Source: Paramicrobacterium chengjingii (GTDB lineage Bacteria; Actinomycetota; Actinomycetes; Actinomycetales; Microbacteriaceae). From it: 64,000 nucleotides of DNA. The position numbers and the translations under genes are program-made. The stretch spans positions 3,162,001-3,226,000 of the forward strand of contig NZ_CP061169.1 of NCBI RefSeq assembly GCF_011751765.2, written 5' to 3'. Shown in pieces: positions 43,745 to 52,223 of the stretch; the stretch's first letter is position 1, and the number at the start of each line of letters is the position of its first letter. The notes under the pieces are model-generated. The model searched no databases, was not told the origin of the DNA, and saw nothing but the letters and a program-made list of their open reading frames with translations.

Positions 43745-43817
43745 TTCTCTACCTTCAGCTTCTTTCTAGGGAGCGCCGGCCACTCGGCCGGGACAAATTG
43801 ATACTCGACTCTCAAAT

Positions 43818-43831
43818 GCGAATTGATTCGC
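43818..43831. promoter_or_regulatory. Palindrome GCGAAT-TG-ATTCGC upstream of oppA
   Basis: Perfect 6-bp arms around TG, 74 bases before the oppA start and just downstream of its likely promoter, so well placed for a repressor. TACTCG/CGAGTA (43802-43807 and 43831-43836) extends the symmetry. Confidence 0.5.
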
Positions 43832-44004
43832 GAGTAGTAAGAGTTTCGCAATACATTGGTGCTTTGTCAAGAGGCATTTGCAAGCGACCCGCGAGCATAA
43901 ACTGCCAGGTCAGAAGCATAAACGCGCGCCAAATGTCAGCACGGGCGCTCATCGTGATCTCATTGTGATCTCAGAGTCATCGCTGCGTCCGCCACCACAC
44001 AGAG

Positions 44005-44036
44005 GGCGCCCGGTGCGCACGTTGGCACCGGACGCC
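44005..44036 (-). terminator. Terminator of aminotransferase operon
   Basis: GGCG-c-CCGGTGC, loop of 8, GCACCGG-a-CGCC: 7+4 base pairs with one mismatch, 87 bases beyond the aminotransferase stop. Confidence 0.65.
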
Positions 44037-44122
44037 TCCTGAGGGGCACGACGGTGTTCTGGGTGGGTCAACGGTCCTCTAGCCCCACGAAAGCCCAGCG
44101 GACCGTACCGAATGCCAGCCGT

Positions 44123-45310
44123 TCAGGAACGGCGGGAACATTCACCACCCAGTTCACGGATTCCGTCGGCCAGTCTCTCAACGCCTGCCTCGATCTCCTG
44201 CTCACTGGCTGCATACGATAGGCGCAGGTGATATTCGCCGTGTTCGCCGAACTCCGATCCGGGCCGCACGGCGACACCGCGCTCGCGCAGACCGGCAACC
44301 ACGTCGACGGACGGCATGTCGAAGTCGTATCGCGGAAACTGGTAGAAAGCGCCCTCGACGTTGCTCAACTCGAGGCCAGGAATCTCTGACAGCATCCGTT
44401 TCATGAGCTGCCCGCGTCGCGCGTAGGCCTCGCGCATGTTTTCCACATCGGGCCCTGCTGTGCGCAGAGCCGCAAGTGCCGCATCCTGGACAGCGGTGTT
44501 CACGGAGCCGTTGAATGTGTTGTGGATGCGTGCAGCGCCGCGGATCAGGTCAGACGGACCCCAGAGATACCCCACGCGCCATCCCGTCATCGCGTAGCTC
44601 TTTGAGAACGTCTGACAGTAGATGGTTCGTTCACGAAGCGCAGTGATCTCGACGGCAGATGTGAAGGGGGCGTCTGTGAATGTCAGATCTGCGTATGCCT
44701 CATCTGAGATCACGACGGTGTCCGTTCCTGAGAGCATCGTGGCGAGGGCGAGGAGCTCATCGCGCGAGTGCACGATTCCTGTGGGATTCACCGGATTGCA
44801 GAAGATGAAGAGCCGCGCGCCCGCGAGCGCATTTCGCAATTCGTCGATGTCCCAGTGCAGATTGTCAGCAAGGGGAACCGGCACGACGACACCGCCCGCC
44901 ATGCTGACGACGTCAGCGTAGAGCGAGTATGTCGGATCGGGGATGACTACGCGATCTCCCGGATTCACAATACTCAAAATGGATGCCGCCAAGCCCGCCG
45001 TGCCGCCGTGGGTCACGACGATGTCGCCCGGCCGAGCCTCGACGCTGGAGAGGGCAGACAGCCGTTCGCTGAGCGCGCCCCGTAAGGACGATTCACCGAG
45101 CAACGGTGAGTAGTGCGTCCGCCCATCTCTCAGCGAGGTAGCTGCGGCCTCAACGATCTGTGATGGCGTGCTGAACCCCGGTTCCCCCATTGCCAGTGAG
45201 ACCAAATCTCCCGACGATTGGGGTTGCTGCACGCGCCGCGAAGCCTTCTCGATACGCTGCACGGCCCCCGCGGGCGCAAAGGCGCGTACAGAATCAGTGA
45301 GGATTGACAT
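44123..45310 (-). CDS. Class I/II pyridoxal-phosphate aminotransferase
   Basis: A 395-residue fold-type I aminotransferase. PLP-lysine is Lys237 in TFSKSYAMTGWRVGYLWG; other motifs are GEPGFSTP, YSPLLGESSLR, FCNPVNPTG and ISDEAYADL. Its place at the end of the PxpABC operon suggests that it passes on the amino group of glutamate or a related amino acid. The exact acceptor is unknown. Confidence 0.92.
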   Translation of the reverse strand: MSILTDSVRAFAPAGAVQRIEKASRRVQQPQSSGDLVSLAMGEPGFSTPSQIVEAAATSLRDGRTHYSPLLGESSLRGALSERLSALSSVEARPGDIVVTHGGTAGLAASILSIVNPGDRVVIPDPTYSLYADVVSMAGGVVVPVPLADNLHWDIDELRNALAGARLFIFCNPVNPTGIVHSRDELLALATMLSGTDTVVISDEAYADLTFTDAPFTSAVEITALRERTIYCQTFSKSYAMTGWRVGYLWGPSDLIRGAARIHNTFNGSVNTAVQDAALAALRTAGPDVENMREAYARRGQLMKRMLSEIPGLELSNVEGAFYQFPRYDFDMPSVDVVAGLRERGVAVRPGSEFGEHGEYHLRLSYAASEQEIEAGVERLADGIRELGGECSRRS

Positions 45311-45331
45311 GGATGTCTCTTTCTGCTGCGT

Positions 45332-46129
45332 TCACGCAGACGGTTGGGAATCGGTGGGTGCTCCGACCCAGCGGCTGATCTCCAGATCCGCTGCGGTATC
45401 TCGCTGGCGAGTCGGAGCGACGATGATTTCTTGCAAGACGGCGCGTGCTGGAAGCGTGACGGCGACCTCGATGGCTGTGGCTACGTCGATCGGCTGGACC
45501 ATGTTTCGACGTTCCTCGGGCGCGGGTGGACGAGCACGATTCTCGAGAATGGGCGTATCCGCTTCTCCGGGAAGCACCGTAATGGCGCGAAGTCCCTCGT
45601 TGCGAAAGGTGTTATGCAGGAATGTCATGAAGTTCCGCACACCTGCTTTGGCCGCACCGTAGGCGGCACCGCCCAGGAGGTTCGGGTTTACCGCGGCGAG
45701 AGACGACACCGTGACGATCGTCCCTTCCTGCTTCGCGAGCATGTCGGGAAGTACTGCCTTCGACAGTCGAAACACCGCCGTCAAATTGACCGTGATGACG
45801 TGCTGCCACTCGTCGTCTGGAGTCCATCGCGGGTTGAGCACACGCGACGAACTACCCGCATTATTGATAAGAATGTCGATGGTGCCGAGGTCGCTCCGGA
45901 CGACGTCCACAAGACGCGTAATCTCCTCGGCCTGCGCAATGTCAGCGGTAACGACCACAGCTTTTCCGCCGCGCTCGTCAATGAGCTTCTTGACCTCATC
46001 AAGAGCGTCTCGACGACGCCCGACGATCGCGACAGACGCTCCCTTGGCAGCCAGCAGCAGCGCGGTCTCCCGCCCCATGCCGCTGCCAGCTCCGGTGACG
46101 ATCGCCACTTTTCCGGTGAGTTGACTCAC
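45332..46129 (-). CDS. Short-chain dehydrogenase/reductase (FabG-like)
   Basis: A 265-residue SDR: GAGSGMGRETALLLAAKGA (cofactor), NNAGSS, and the catalytic YGAAKAGVRNF. GTG 46129 with AAGGA six bases upstream is preferred to the ATG at 46144, which has no ribosome site. It lies between pxpC and the aminotransferase and probably reduces or oxidises a hydroxy/keto intermediate of the same pathway. Confidence 0.88.
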   Translation of the reverse strand: MSQLTGKVAIVTGAGSGMGRETALLLAAKGASVAIVGRRRDALDEVKKLIDERGGKAVVVTADIAQAEEITRLVDVVRSDLGTIDILINNAGSSSRVLNPRWTPDDEWQHVITVNLTAVFRLSKAVLPDMLAKQEGTIVTVSSLAAVNPNLLGGAAYGAAKAGVRNFMTFLHNTFRNEGLRAITVLPGEADTPILENRARPPAPEERRNMVQPIDVATAIEVAVTLPARAVLQEIIVAPTRQRDTAADLEISRWVGAPTDSQPSA

Positions 46130-46200
46130 GATGCTTCCTTCCATTGGCCAGTAATTGTGAAGCGTGGGTTCTGCGCTGTTACGTCACAGAAGTGCGGCAG

Positions 46201-47184
46201 TCATGGCTGCGAGAATCCGAGCGCATCAAACGCTTCCCGCACCGCGAATCGAAGTCCGTCCAGTGACAACCGTCGTTGAGTCTCCTTGCGCACCGCTGCC
46301 TCGTGATCGACCCAGCGAAAACGCAGGTGCCTCCCGGGGCCGGCCTGACCGAGCAGCGCCAGTGAAGCCCGTGTGGCGAATCCGACGATGGGATAGCCCG
46401 CGGTCAGCGTCCGATATCGCCCCAATACAATGAGCTCGTCAGCGTGGGGCACCTCGAGCGCGCCAATCGGCACGCCGTGTGACACGATCTCATCATCGCT
46501 CTCGGGGTGGGCTACGGGGCCGTCGAGCCGGAGCCCCACATGATTCGATCGATCAGTGACAACATATGTTGACTCGGACAGCAGTTCGCGCATACTCGGG
46601 ATCTGTTCGAGTGCTCGCCCCTCGACGATATCGATCGTCCATGAGTTCGCGGGAAAGTCCAGCGTCGGCGAGGGCAGTCTGAAGAGCGGCTGGTCAAAGT
46701 AGTCGCGTTTGAATCCGGCAAACGACGTGTCGACGAACAGCGATTCTCCGACGCCGATTTTCTGCGTGAAGCCCATGCGAGGATCGGGTGCTGTGCTCCC
46801 CAGAAAACGCTCGGAGTGCACGTGCCCATTGATGGCAAGGTAGGTGCGCATGCCACCACCGGTCTCGCGGATGCGGAGCTCCTGACTTCGTGGAACTACG
46901 ACGGGGCTCCAGGGCTCAACACGAGCGCCATTCACCGTGACGTCAACGGGCGCGCCCGTCACTGCGACAAGGATGTTCCCCTCGGGCACGAGCGCAAGCT
47001 CACCTCCAATGCTCTCGATGAGCGTGTCCCCGTACCCGTTTCCCACAAGGATGTTCGCGACCGCTGCAGAATGTTGATCGGCTGCTCCACCCGTGGGAAC
47101 CCCGAGGCGTTCAGCATCCCGTCTGCCAAGATCTTGGAAGGTGGTCATCCAGCCCGCGCTGGTCACGTGAATTGTCGTGCTCAT
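46201..47184 (-). CDS. pxpC: 5-oxoprolinase subunit PxpC
   Basis: A 327-residue protein of the biotin-dependent-carboxyltransferase-like (KipA) family. It starts with IHVTSAGWMTTFQDLGRRDAERLGVPTGGAAD, typical of PxpC. With PxpA and PxpB it forms the ATP-dependent prokaryotic 5-oxoprolinase that opens pyroglutamate to glutamate. ATG overlaps the pxpB stop (ATGA). Confidence 0.93.
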   Translation of the reverse strand: MSTTIHVTSAGWMTTFQDLGRRDAERLGVPTGGAADQHSAAVANILVGNGYGDTLIESIGGELALVPEGNILVAVTGAPVDVTVNGARVEPWSPVVVPRSQELRIRETGGGMRTYLAINGHVHSERFLGSTAPDPRMGFTQKIGVGESLFVDTSFAGFKRDYFDQPLFRLPSPTLDFPANSWTIDIVEGRALEQIPSMRELLSESTYVVTDRSNHVGLRLDGPVAHPESDDEIVSHGVPIGALEVPHADELIVLGRYRTLTAGYPIVGFATRASLALLGQAGPGRHLRFRWVDHEAAVRKETQRRLSLDGLRFAVREAFDALGFSQP

Positions 47185-47906
47185 CCGTTCGCCGCCACGA
47201 GAAATTCGCCATCGATTCGGCGAGCATCAGCCGCTGACACCGAAGTGAACGTCACTGTGTCACCGGGCGCGAACGAGACAGGGCTCTCGCGCGCAATATC
47301 GACGATGGTGTGCGGTGTTCGACCGATAACGCGCCACCCCGTCGGTCCAGGGAACGGTTGGATGATCGCATTCTCGCCGGCGATCATGATCGACCCTTGG
47401 GGGACATTTGTTCGGGGTTCGCGACGGCGGCGCACCGCTCGCGGCACATCGAGTCCGTCCATCATTGGTGCCATGGCTGCTGCAAGCAGCGAGATCGTAA
47501 AGCGCGACGCACATATCCGTTCGACGAGCTCCGGAACGCCAATTCCGAGTTCGTCGGCCACCTCCGCCAGATCTGGCCCGGTTTCATCGTCGAAGACGAC
47601 AGGGATATCGAAGTGCCGACGGGCCGCGTTCTCAGGCACGGCACCAGCAGGCGGCATCTCGGCGAGAAGATGCACCACGTACTCAATATGGATCGCTGAC
47701 GTGGTGATCGGATCAAACTCGATAAGCAGAGATTCGAGTCCCGCCACGACATCGCAGACGCCGTGTGGGCGACGAGCGAGGAGACGCTCTCTGAGATCCA
47801 CAATTGCGCTTCTGCGCACCCGCTGGTCGTCGTCGGTGACAGAGACCATCACCGCTGAGTCCCCGAAGGACTCGACGGTTAATGGGATGTGGACTGTTGC
47901 AGTCAT
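47181..47906 (-). CDS. pxpB: 5-oxoprolinase subunit PxpB
   Basis: A 241-residue KipI-like protein (PTVESFGDSAVMVSVTDD-type opening, IPVVFDDETGPDLAEVADELGIGVPELVERI, GENAIIQPFPGPTGWRVIGRTP). Partner of PxpC in 5-oxoprolinase; paralogues inhibit the sporulation kinase KinA, but the full PxpABC set here supports the enzyme role. ATG 47906 gives the correct family N-terminus; it is 19 bases after pxpA. Confidence 0.92.
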   Translation of the reverse strand: MTATVHIPLTVESFGDSAVMVSVTDDDQRVRRSAIVDLRERLLARRPHGVCDVVAGLESLLIEFDPITTSAIHIEYVVHLLAEMPPAGAVPENAARRHFDIPVVFDDETGPDLAEVADELGIGVPELVERICASRFTISLLAAAMAPMMDGLDVPRAVRRRREPRTNVPQGSIMIAGENAIIQPFPGPTGWRVIGRTPHTIVDIARESPVSFAPGDTVTFTSVSAADARRIDGEFLVAANG

Positions 47907-47925
47907 GGCGTTGTGGCGAAGCGCG

Positions 47926-48729
47926 TCAGCGGTTTCGCGCGCTTTCCTTCTCAGCGAGCACGTCCCGCAGTCCCGTGACATTGATTCCCGCATCCGAAAG
48001 ATGCGCACGGAGAGCGTTGCCGTTCTCCAAAACGGCCGGATGGTCGCCGTGCAGAAGAAGAACATCGGCATCGTGGCCGAGGGGTACAACATTGCCCGTC
48101 ACCGAGCGCACAGTTCCGTCGCGGACGACCTGAACTGCTCGCTGCCCGATCTGCTCGGGATCGTAGATCAGCCCGCCTTCGTGCGATCGCGGCACGGGCC
48201 AGCCGTCGTCACCGTATCCGCGGTCTGCAAGGAAGACATAGCCCACTTTGAGGCCCCGCTTCACTGATTCCTCCGCGAGAACGCCGCGCTGGCAGATCAC
48301 GATGTAGTCCTTGTTATACGCCGCAACGGCATCCGTGATGGCACGAGCGTGCTTGTCATCCGTTTGAGCGATCGAGCCCATGCGGCCGTGGGGAGCGACG
48401 TGGCTGATCGCGGCTCCGTTGGTCTTCGCGAAGGCGTCAAGCGCACCGATTTGGTAGAGGACGTCGGTACGAATCTCATCTTCTGTCGCTTCGATCAGGC
48501 GACGGCCGAAACCCACGAGGTCCGGGTACCCCGGGTGCGCTCCGAGTTCAATCCCGCGGTCGACGCATTCGCGAACGGTACGTTCCATAACGCGAGGGTC
48601 CCCCGCATGGAAGCCGCATGCGATGTTCGATGAGGTGACGAGTCCCAGCAGTGCGTCGTCATCACCGATCGTGTAGTTTCCAAAACTCTCACCAAGGTCT
48701 GCGACGACCGCAACCGAGTTGATTCCCAT
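47926..48729 (-). CDS. pxpA: 5-oxoprolinase subunit PxpA (LamB/YcsF family)
   Basis: A 267-residue TIM-barrel-like protein: VADLGESFGNYTIGDDDALLGLVTSSNIACGFHAGDP, GAHPGYPDLVGFGRR, HVAPHGRMG and LLLHGDHP are standard. AAGGAG lies eight bases before ATG 48729. The opening is VAVVADLGES rather than the usual DLNADLGES. Confidence 0.93.
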   Translation of the reverse strand: MGINSVAVVADLGESFGNYTIGDDDALLGLVTSSNIACGFHAGDPRVMERTVRECVDRGIELGAHPGYPDLVGFGRRLIEATEDEIRTDVLYQIGALDAFAKTNGAAISHVAPHGRMGSIAQTDDKHARAITDAVAAYNKDYIVICQRGVLAEESVKRGLKVGYVFLADRGYGDDGWPVPRSHEGGLIYDPEQIGQRAVQVVRDGTVRSVTGNVVPLGHDADVLLLHGDHPAVLENGNALRAHLSDAGINVTGLRDVLAEKESARNR

Positions 48730-48754
48730 AATTGATGCTCCTTCGAGTTGTGAG

Positions 48755-50089
48755 CTAGTACGACCGAAGCGGCTGCCCCTTCGTCTCTGTGAGGAAAAGC
48801 ACAGTGACAAGGGTGATGACCGCGGTGATAATCGAGGCAAAAGCCGGAATAATGCTCGAACCAGTGATCTGAATCAGTTCGGTCATGATGAGCGGCGCGC
48901 TTCCGCCGAAAATGATTGTGGAGATGCTGAACCCGATGCTGTAGGCGGAGTATCGCACGGTCGTCGGGAACATCTCCGTCAGTACCGTGTGGACAACGGC
49001 GGCGTGGCCGGAGAACGACACAGCCAGCACCACGGTTCCGATAGTGGCGAGCGCGAAATCTCCCGTGGCGATGAGCACGAACATCGGATAGGACACGATT
49101 GCCATGGCAAGAGCCGAGAACGCGAGCACAGGCTTGCGTCCGATTCGATCGGAGAGGCGTGCCATCAGCGGGATGCAGATGATAATCGCTATGAGGCTGA
49201 TCGCCGTGACGCTGAGTGACTGAAGCATTGAGAAGCTGTGCTCACCGAGCGACGTCTTGAGGTACGTCGGCATGTACGCGAAGAGCAGATAGTAGCCCGG
49301 ACCGTTGAGTGCGGGAAGAAGGATCGTGATGAGGATCGCCTTAAGGTGGCGTTTCGACGTGAATGCTGTTTTTAGAGGGTTGCGCTCGACGTCGTTGCGT
49401 TCACGGAGCGCTTCGAAGTGGGGAGTCTCCTCCATCTTCCGACGAATGTAGAAGCCGATGTATCCGAGCGGCGCAGCAAGAAGGAAAGGCACACGCCATC
49501 CCCAACTGGTCATCGTGTCGTCTCCGAGCACGGTAATCAGGAAGGCAGAGAATGCGCTCCCAAACATGAGAGCGACGAATGAACCGACGGCGATAAAGCT
49601 CATCGAGAAGTTGCGGTGACGGTCCCGAGCGTACTCTCCAACGAACGACATGGCGCCAGCGACTTCGCCGCCTGCCGATATTCCCTGAAGCACCCGCAGC
49701 GAGAGAAGTAAAATCGGCGCTGCGATTCCGATGACCTCGGCCGAGGGGATCAACCCGATGGCAGCCGTTGAGCCGGAGATGAGAAGCAGAAGAGTGGCGA
49801 GCAGAGTTCTACGCCCAACTTTGTCTCCGAGGTAGCCGCAGATCACGCTTCCAAATGGACGCGCAACGAAACTCACGAGAAAACCGACGTTCGTCAGGAA
49901 GAGATCCCCGATTTCGGCACCGCCCATCAAGCTGACGGCGAGGTAGGTCGTGAGAAGCCCGTAGATTCCGTAGTCGTACCATTCGACGAATGAACCGATC
50001 GAACCGGCGATCGTCGCTCTTCTGACGACGGCCCCGTCCGCGGTGGCGACCTTGACCGCTGTGGTATCGAGTCTTTCTGAAGCTGTCAT
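48755..50089 (-). CDS. MHS-type major facilitator transporter
   Basis: A 444-residue, 12-helix transporter of the metabolite:H+ symporter family: GSFVEWYDYGIYG, ARPFGSVICGYLGDKVGRR and LRVLQGISAGGEVAGAMSFVGEYA are hallmarks. As first gene of the pxpABC operon it is the probable uptake system for pyroglutamate or a related carboxylate. It diverges from the RraA-idonate operon across 434 bases. Confidence 0.92.
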   Translation of the reverse strand: MTASERLDTTAVKVATADGAVVRRATIAGSIGSFVEWYDYGIYGLLTTYLAVSLMGGAEIGDLFLTNVGFLVSFVARPFGSVICGYLGDKVGRRTLLATLLLLISGSTAAIGLIPSAEVIGIAAPILLLSLRVLQGISAGGEVAGAMSFVGEYARDRHRNFSMSFIAVGSFVALMFGSAFSAFLITVLGDDTMTSWGWRVPFLLAAPLGYIGFYIRRKMEETPHFEALRERNDVERNPLKTAFTSKRHLKAILITILLPALNGPGYYLLFAYMPTYLKTSLGEHSFSMLQSLSVTAISLIAIIICIPLMARLSDRIGRKPVLAFSALAMAIVSYPMFVLIATGDFALATIGTVVLAVSFSGHAAVVHTVLTEMFPTTVRYSAYSIGFSISTIIFGGSAPLIMTELIQITGSSIIPAFASIITAVITLVTVLFLTETKGQPLRSY

Positions 50090-50523
50090 AGGAGCTCGCT
50101 TTCGCTCATTCAGCTCACCCTCGTGGTGAGCCTAGCAATCGTTCACATGGTGTCTCCGACGACACATGCATTCACGACGTGGGTACGCCGACTAGCTGAA
50201 TCGATCTGGGTAGATATAGCGGTAGGCAGATGGTGACAAGATGTGACTCGACTCACATATGAGAATAGAGTCACATTTTTCTGAGGTCAAGTCCACCCAG
50301 GCCCGATCAAGGATTCGACAGATCGAAGCCGAATCGAAGACGAGCCTGGGGTTGATTCTTATCGGTATTCGAGGCACACTAGCTCGAAGTGAAACGAGAA
50401 CATATTCGCAATTCAGAAACTATTCTGATGAAGGATCACACATGGCTCTTCTCAACGACACGGTATCTGTCGCAACAGTGTGTTCTCGGCTGGGCAATCC
50501 GTCCATGAGAAGGAGATACATCA
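50090..50523. other. 434-base divergent control region
   Basis: Separates the transporter-pxp operon (minus) from the RraA-idonate operon (plus). It is more A-T rich than its surroundings. It contains a 7-bp hairpin GCTCACC-CTCGT-GGTGAGC at 50113-50131, a multi-copy operator-like element at 50241-50276 and a possible leader peptide gene from 50442. No conventional regulator gene lies in it. Confidence 0.6.
50241..50276. promoter_or_regulatory. Operator-like inverted and direct repeats
   Basis: Four 9-base units in a row: ATGTGACTC, GACTCACAT, ATGAGAATA, GAGTCACAT. Units 1 and 4 are perfect inverted copies; units 1 and 2 form an 18-base palindrome with one mismatch, and units 2 and 4 are direct copies with one mismatch. 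This suggests cooperative binding of a dimeric regulator shared by both operons. Confidence 0.6.
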
Positions 50524-50537
50524 ATGTCAGAGAATAA
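50442..50537 (+). CDS. Possible 31-residue leader peptide
   Basis: ATG 50442 follows GAAGGA at six bases and the frame ends at TAA 50535-50537, overlapping the start of the RraA-like gene by 14 bases. The peptide is MALLNDTVSV...RRYINVRE with a basic C-terminus. It could couple translation to the next gene or be chance; no homologue is recognised. Confidence 0.35.
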   Translation: MALLNDTVSVATVCSRLGNPSMRRRYINVRE

Positions 50538-51159
50538 CGTTCGGGTCGCGCCAGAGTGGGAGCGCGTCGACAACGCGATCCTGGAGGAGCTGCGCCAGCA
50601 TTCCGTCGCCAACCTCGGCGATGCTCTCGACCGTCTCAACATCGTAGACGGCGGCATAGCACCAATCTGGCCCGGAGCACGATCCGTCGGCACGGCTCTG
50701 CCCGTAATGACCGTCGCTGGCGACAACAAGGCTGTCATCGCCGCGCTCGATCACATCAGGCCGGGCGATGTTGTCGTCATCAATGCGTCCGGCTACGAGG
50801 GGCGCGCGATTCTCGGAGACAACCTCGCCCAGCGGTTTGACCTCTTCGGGGCAGCGGGCGCTGTCGTTGACGGTTATGTACGAGACCGAGACATCATCGC
50901 AGAGCTGGGAATCCCCATCTTCGCTCGCGGGCTGACGCCCGCCGGTCCGTGGAAGAACGGCCCGGGGAGCATCGGCGAACCTGTCGCCATTGGCGGTGTC
51001 GTCGTCAATCCGGGTGACATCGTTGCCGCTGACGGTGACGGGGTCATCATCATTCCGCCGCACCGGGCGGCCGAGGTCATCGCTGCCGTCAGAGAGATCG
51101 TCGCTCTCGAGGAGAGCAAGGATGCCGAAGTCGCAACGTTGAGGAAGCAACACGCATGA
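50524..51159 (+). CDS. RraA-like protein (HMG/CHA aldolase family)
   Basis: A 211-residue protein with VANLGDALDRLNIVDGGIAPIWPGARSVGTALPV, GYEGRAILGDNLAQRF and DGYVRDRD, the substrate/metal signature of the RraA/4-hydroxy-4-methyl-2-oxoglutarate aldolase group. Members are either RNase E regulators or metal-dependent aldolases/decarboxylases; the catabolic neighbourhood favours the enzyme role. AAGGAG lies eight bases before the ATG. Confidence 0.85.
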   Translation: MSENNVRVAPEWERVDNAILEELRQHSVANLGDALDRLNIVDGGIAPIWPGARSVGTALPVMTVAGDNKAVIAALDHIRPGDVVVINASGYEGRAILGDNLAQRFDLFGAAGAVVDGYVRDRDIIAELGIPIFARGLTPAGPWKNGPGSIGEPVAIGGVVVNPGDIVAADGDGVIIIPPHRAAEVIAAVREIVALEESKDAEVATLRKQHA

Positions 51160-52208
51160 TCTCGCGCCAACTACGGGTCGCCGTCGCTGCTCCGCTCTCC
51201 GGCGACGACGCCGCGTGGATCACCCAACACGAACCCCGCGTCGAGCTGATGTACGAGCCCGATCTGCTGCCTCCGATGCGGTGGGCAGCCGACTACTCGG
51301 GCGACCCGGAATTCTCACGAACACCCGAGCAACAGGCGCGCTTCACTCAGCTTGTTGACGGCGCCGACGCCCTCTACGGCATCCCCGATGTAGATCCGAG
51401 CGCTCTCGCCCGCGTTGCCGCGGCCAATTCGCGATTGCGCTGGGTTCACACCATGGCAGCCGGCGGCGGAAGTCAGGTGCGAGGCGCGAACCTGACCTCC
51501 GAACAGCTCGAACGCATCGCGTTTACGACATCAGCGGGCGTGCACGGGCATCCTCTCGCCGAATTCGCGGTCTTCGGCGTCTTCGCCGGCGCGAAATCGC
51601 TCGCTCGCCTCCGACGCCAGCAGCGCGACCGCCAGTGGAGTGGACGTTGGAGCATGCAGCAGGTGGCCGATCAGACAGTTCTCGTTCTCGGGCTCGGGGG
51701 CATCGGCAGCATCGTCGCACGCAAGCTCGATGCGCTGGGAGCAACGGTCGTTGCCGTCGCACGCCACGACGCTGACACCGCCGGTGTCAGCCGCATCGTG
51801 CGGCCGGAGGATATCGTCTCTGAGGCTCACCTGATGGATGCAGTCGTCAATACGCTGCCCGGCACGGATGCCACACACCATTTGCTCGGCGACGCATTCT
51901 TCTCGGCTGTAAAGTCCGGGGCGACTTTGGTGAACGTTGGCCGAGGGACCGTCATCGATGAGGAGGCACTCGTCTGGGCGCTGGCATCGGGCCAGATCGG
52001 TTTCGCGGCGCTCGATGTCTTCGAAGCAGAGCCGCTGCCTGCCGACAGCCCACTGTGGCACAGGGATGACGTACTGATCAGCCCGCACACTGCGGCTCTT
52101 GACGATCGTGAAGAGCGTCGTATTGCTGAACTCTTTGCGGACAATGCAGGTCGGTTGCTTGACGGAACTCCCATGCGAAACCGCGTCAACACCGTCGAGT
52201 TCTACTGA
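51156..52208 (+). CDS. D-2-hydroxyacid dehydrogenase
   Basis: A 350-residue NAD(P)-dependent enzyme: VLGLGGIGSIVARKL (Rossmann), NVGRGTVID (Arg), DVFEAEPLP (Glu) and ISPHTAAL (His). Related enzymes reduce 2-keto- or 2,5-diketogluconate or hydroxypyruvate. It overlaps the RraA-like stop by ATGA. It may interconvert a keto sugar acid within the idonate/gluconate route. Confidence 0.87.
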   Translation: MISRQLRVAVAAPLSGDDAAWITQHEPRVELMYEPDLLPPMRWAADYSGDPEFSRTPEQQARFTQLVDGADALYGIPDVDPSALARVAAANSRLRWVHTMAAGGGSQVRGANLTSEQLERIAFTTSAGVHGHPLAEFAVFGVFAGAKSLARLRRQQRDRQWSGRWSMQQVADQTVLVLGLGGIGSIVARKLDALGATVVAVARHDADTAGVSRIVRPEDIVSEAHLMDAVVNTLPGTDATHHLLGDAFFSAVKSGATLVNVGRGTVIDEEALVWALASGQIGFAALDVFEAEPLPADSPLWHRDDVLISPHTAALDDREERRIAELFADNAGRLLDGTPMRNRVNTVEFY

Positions 52209-52223
52209 CGAAAGAAGTGGCAG

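Larger units (their letters stand above)
43745..44122. other. 378-base intergenic region upstream of oppA
   Basis: No gene seen. It contains the terminator of the aminotransferase operon at the far end, the oppA promoter region with a TTGACA -35 box (43870-43865, minus), a palindrome at 43818-43831 and a tandem repeat GTGATCTCA at 43954-43962 and 43965-43973 (11-base period). Confidence 0.6.
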
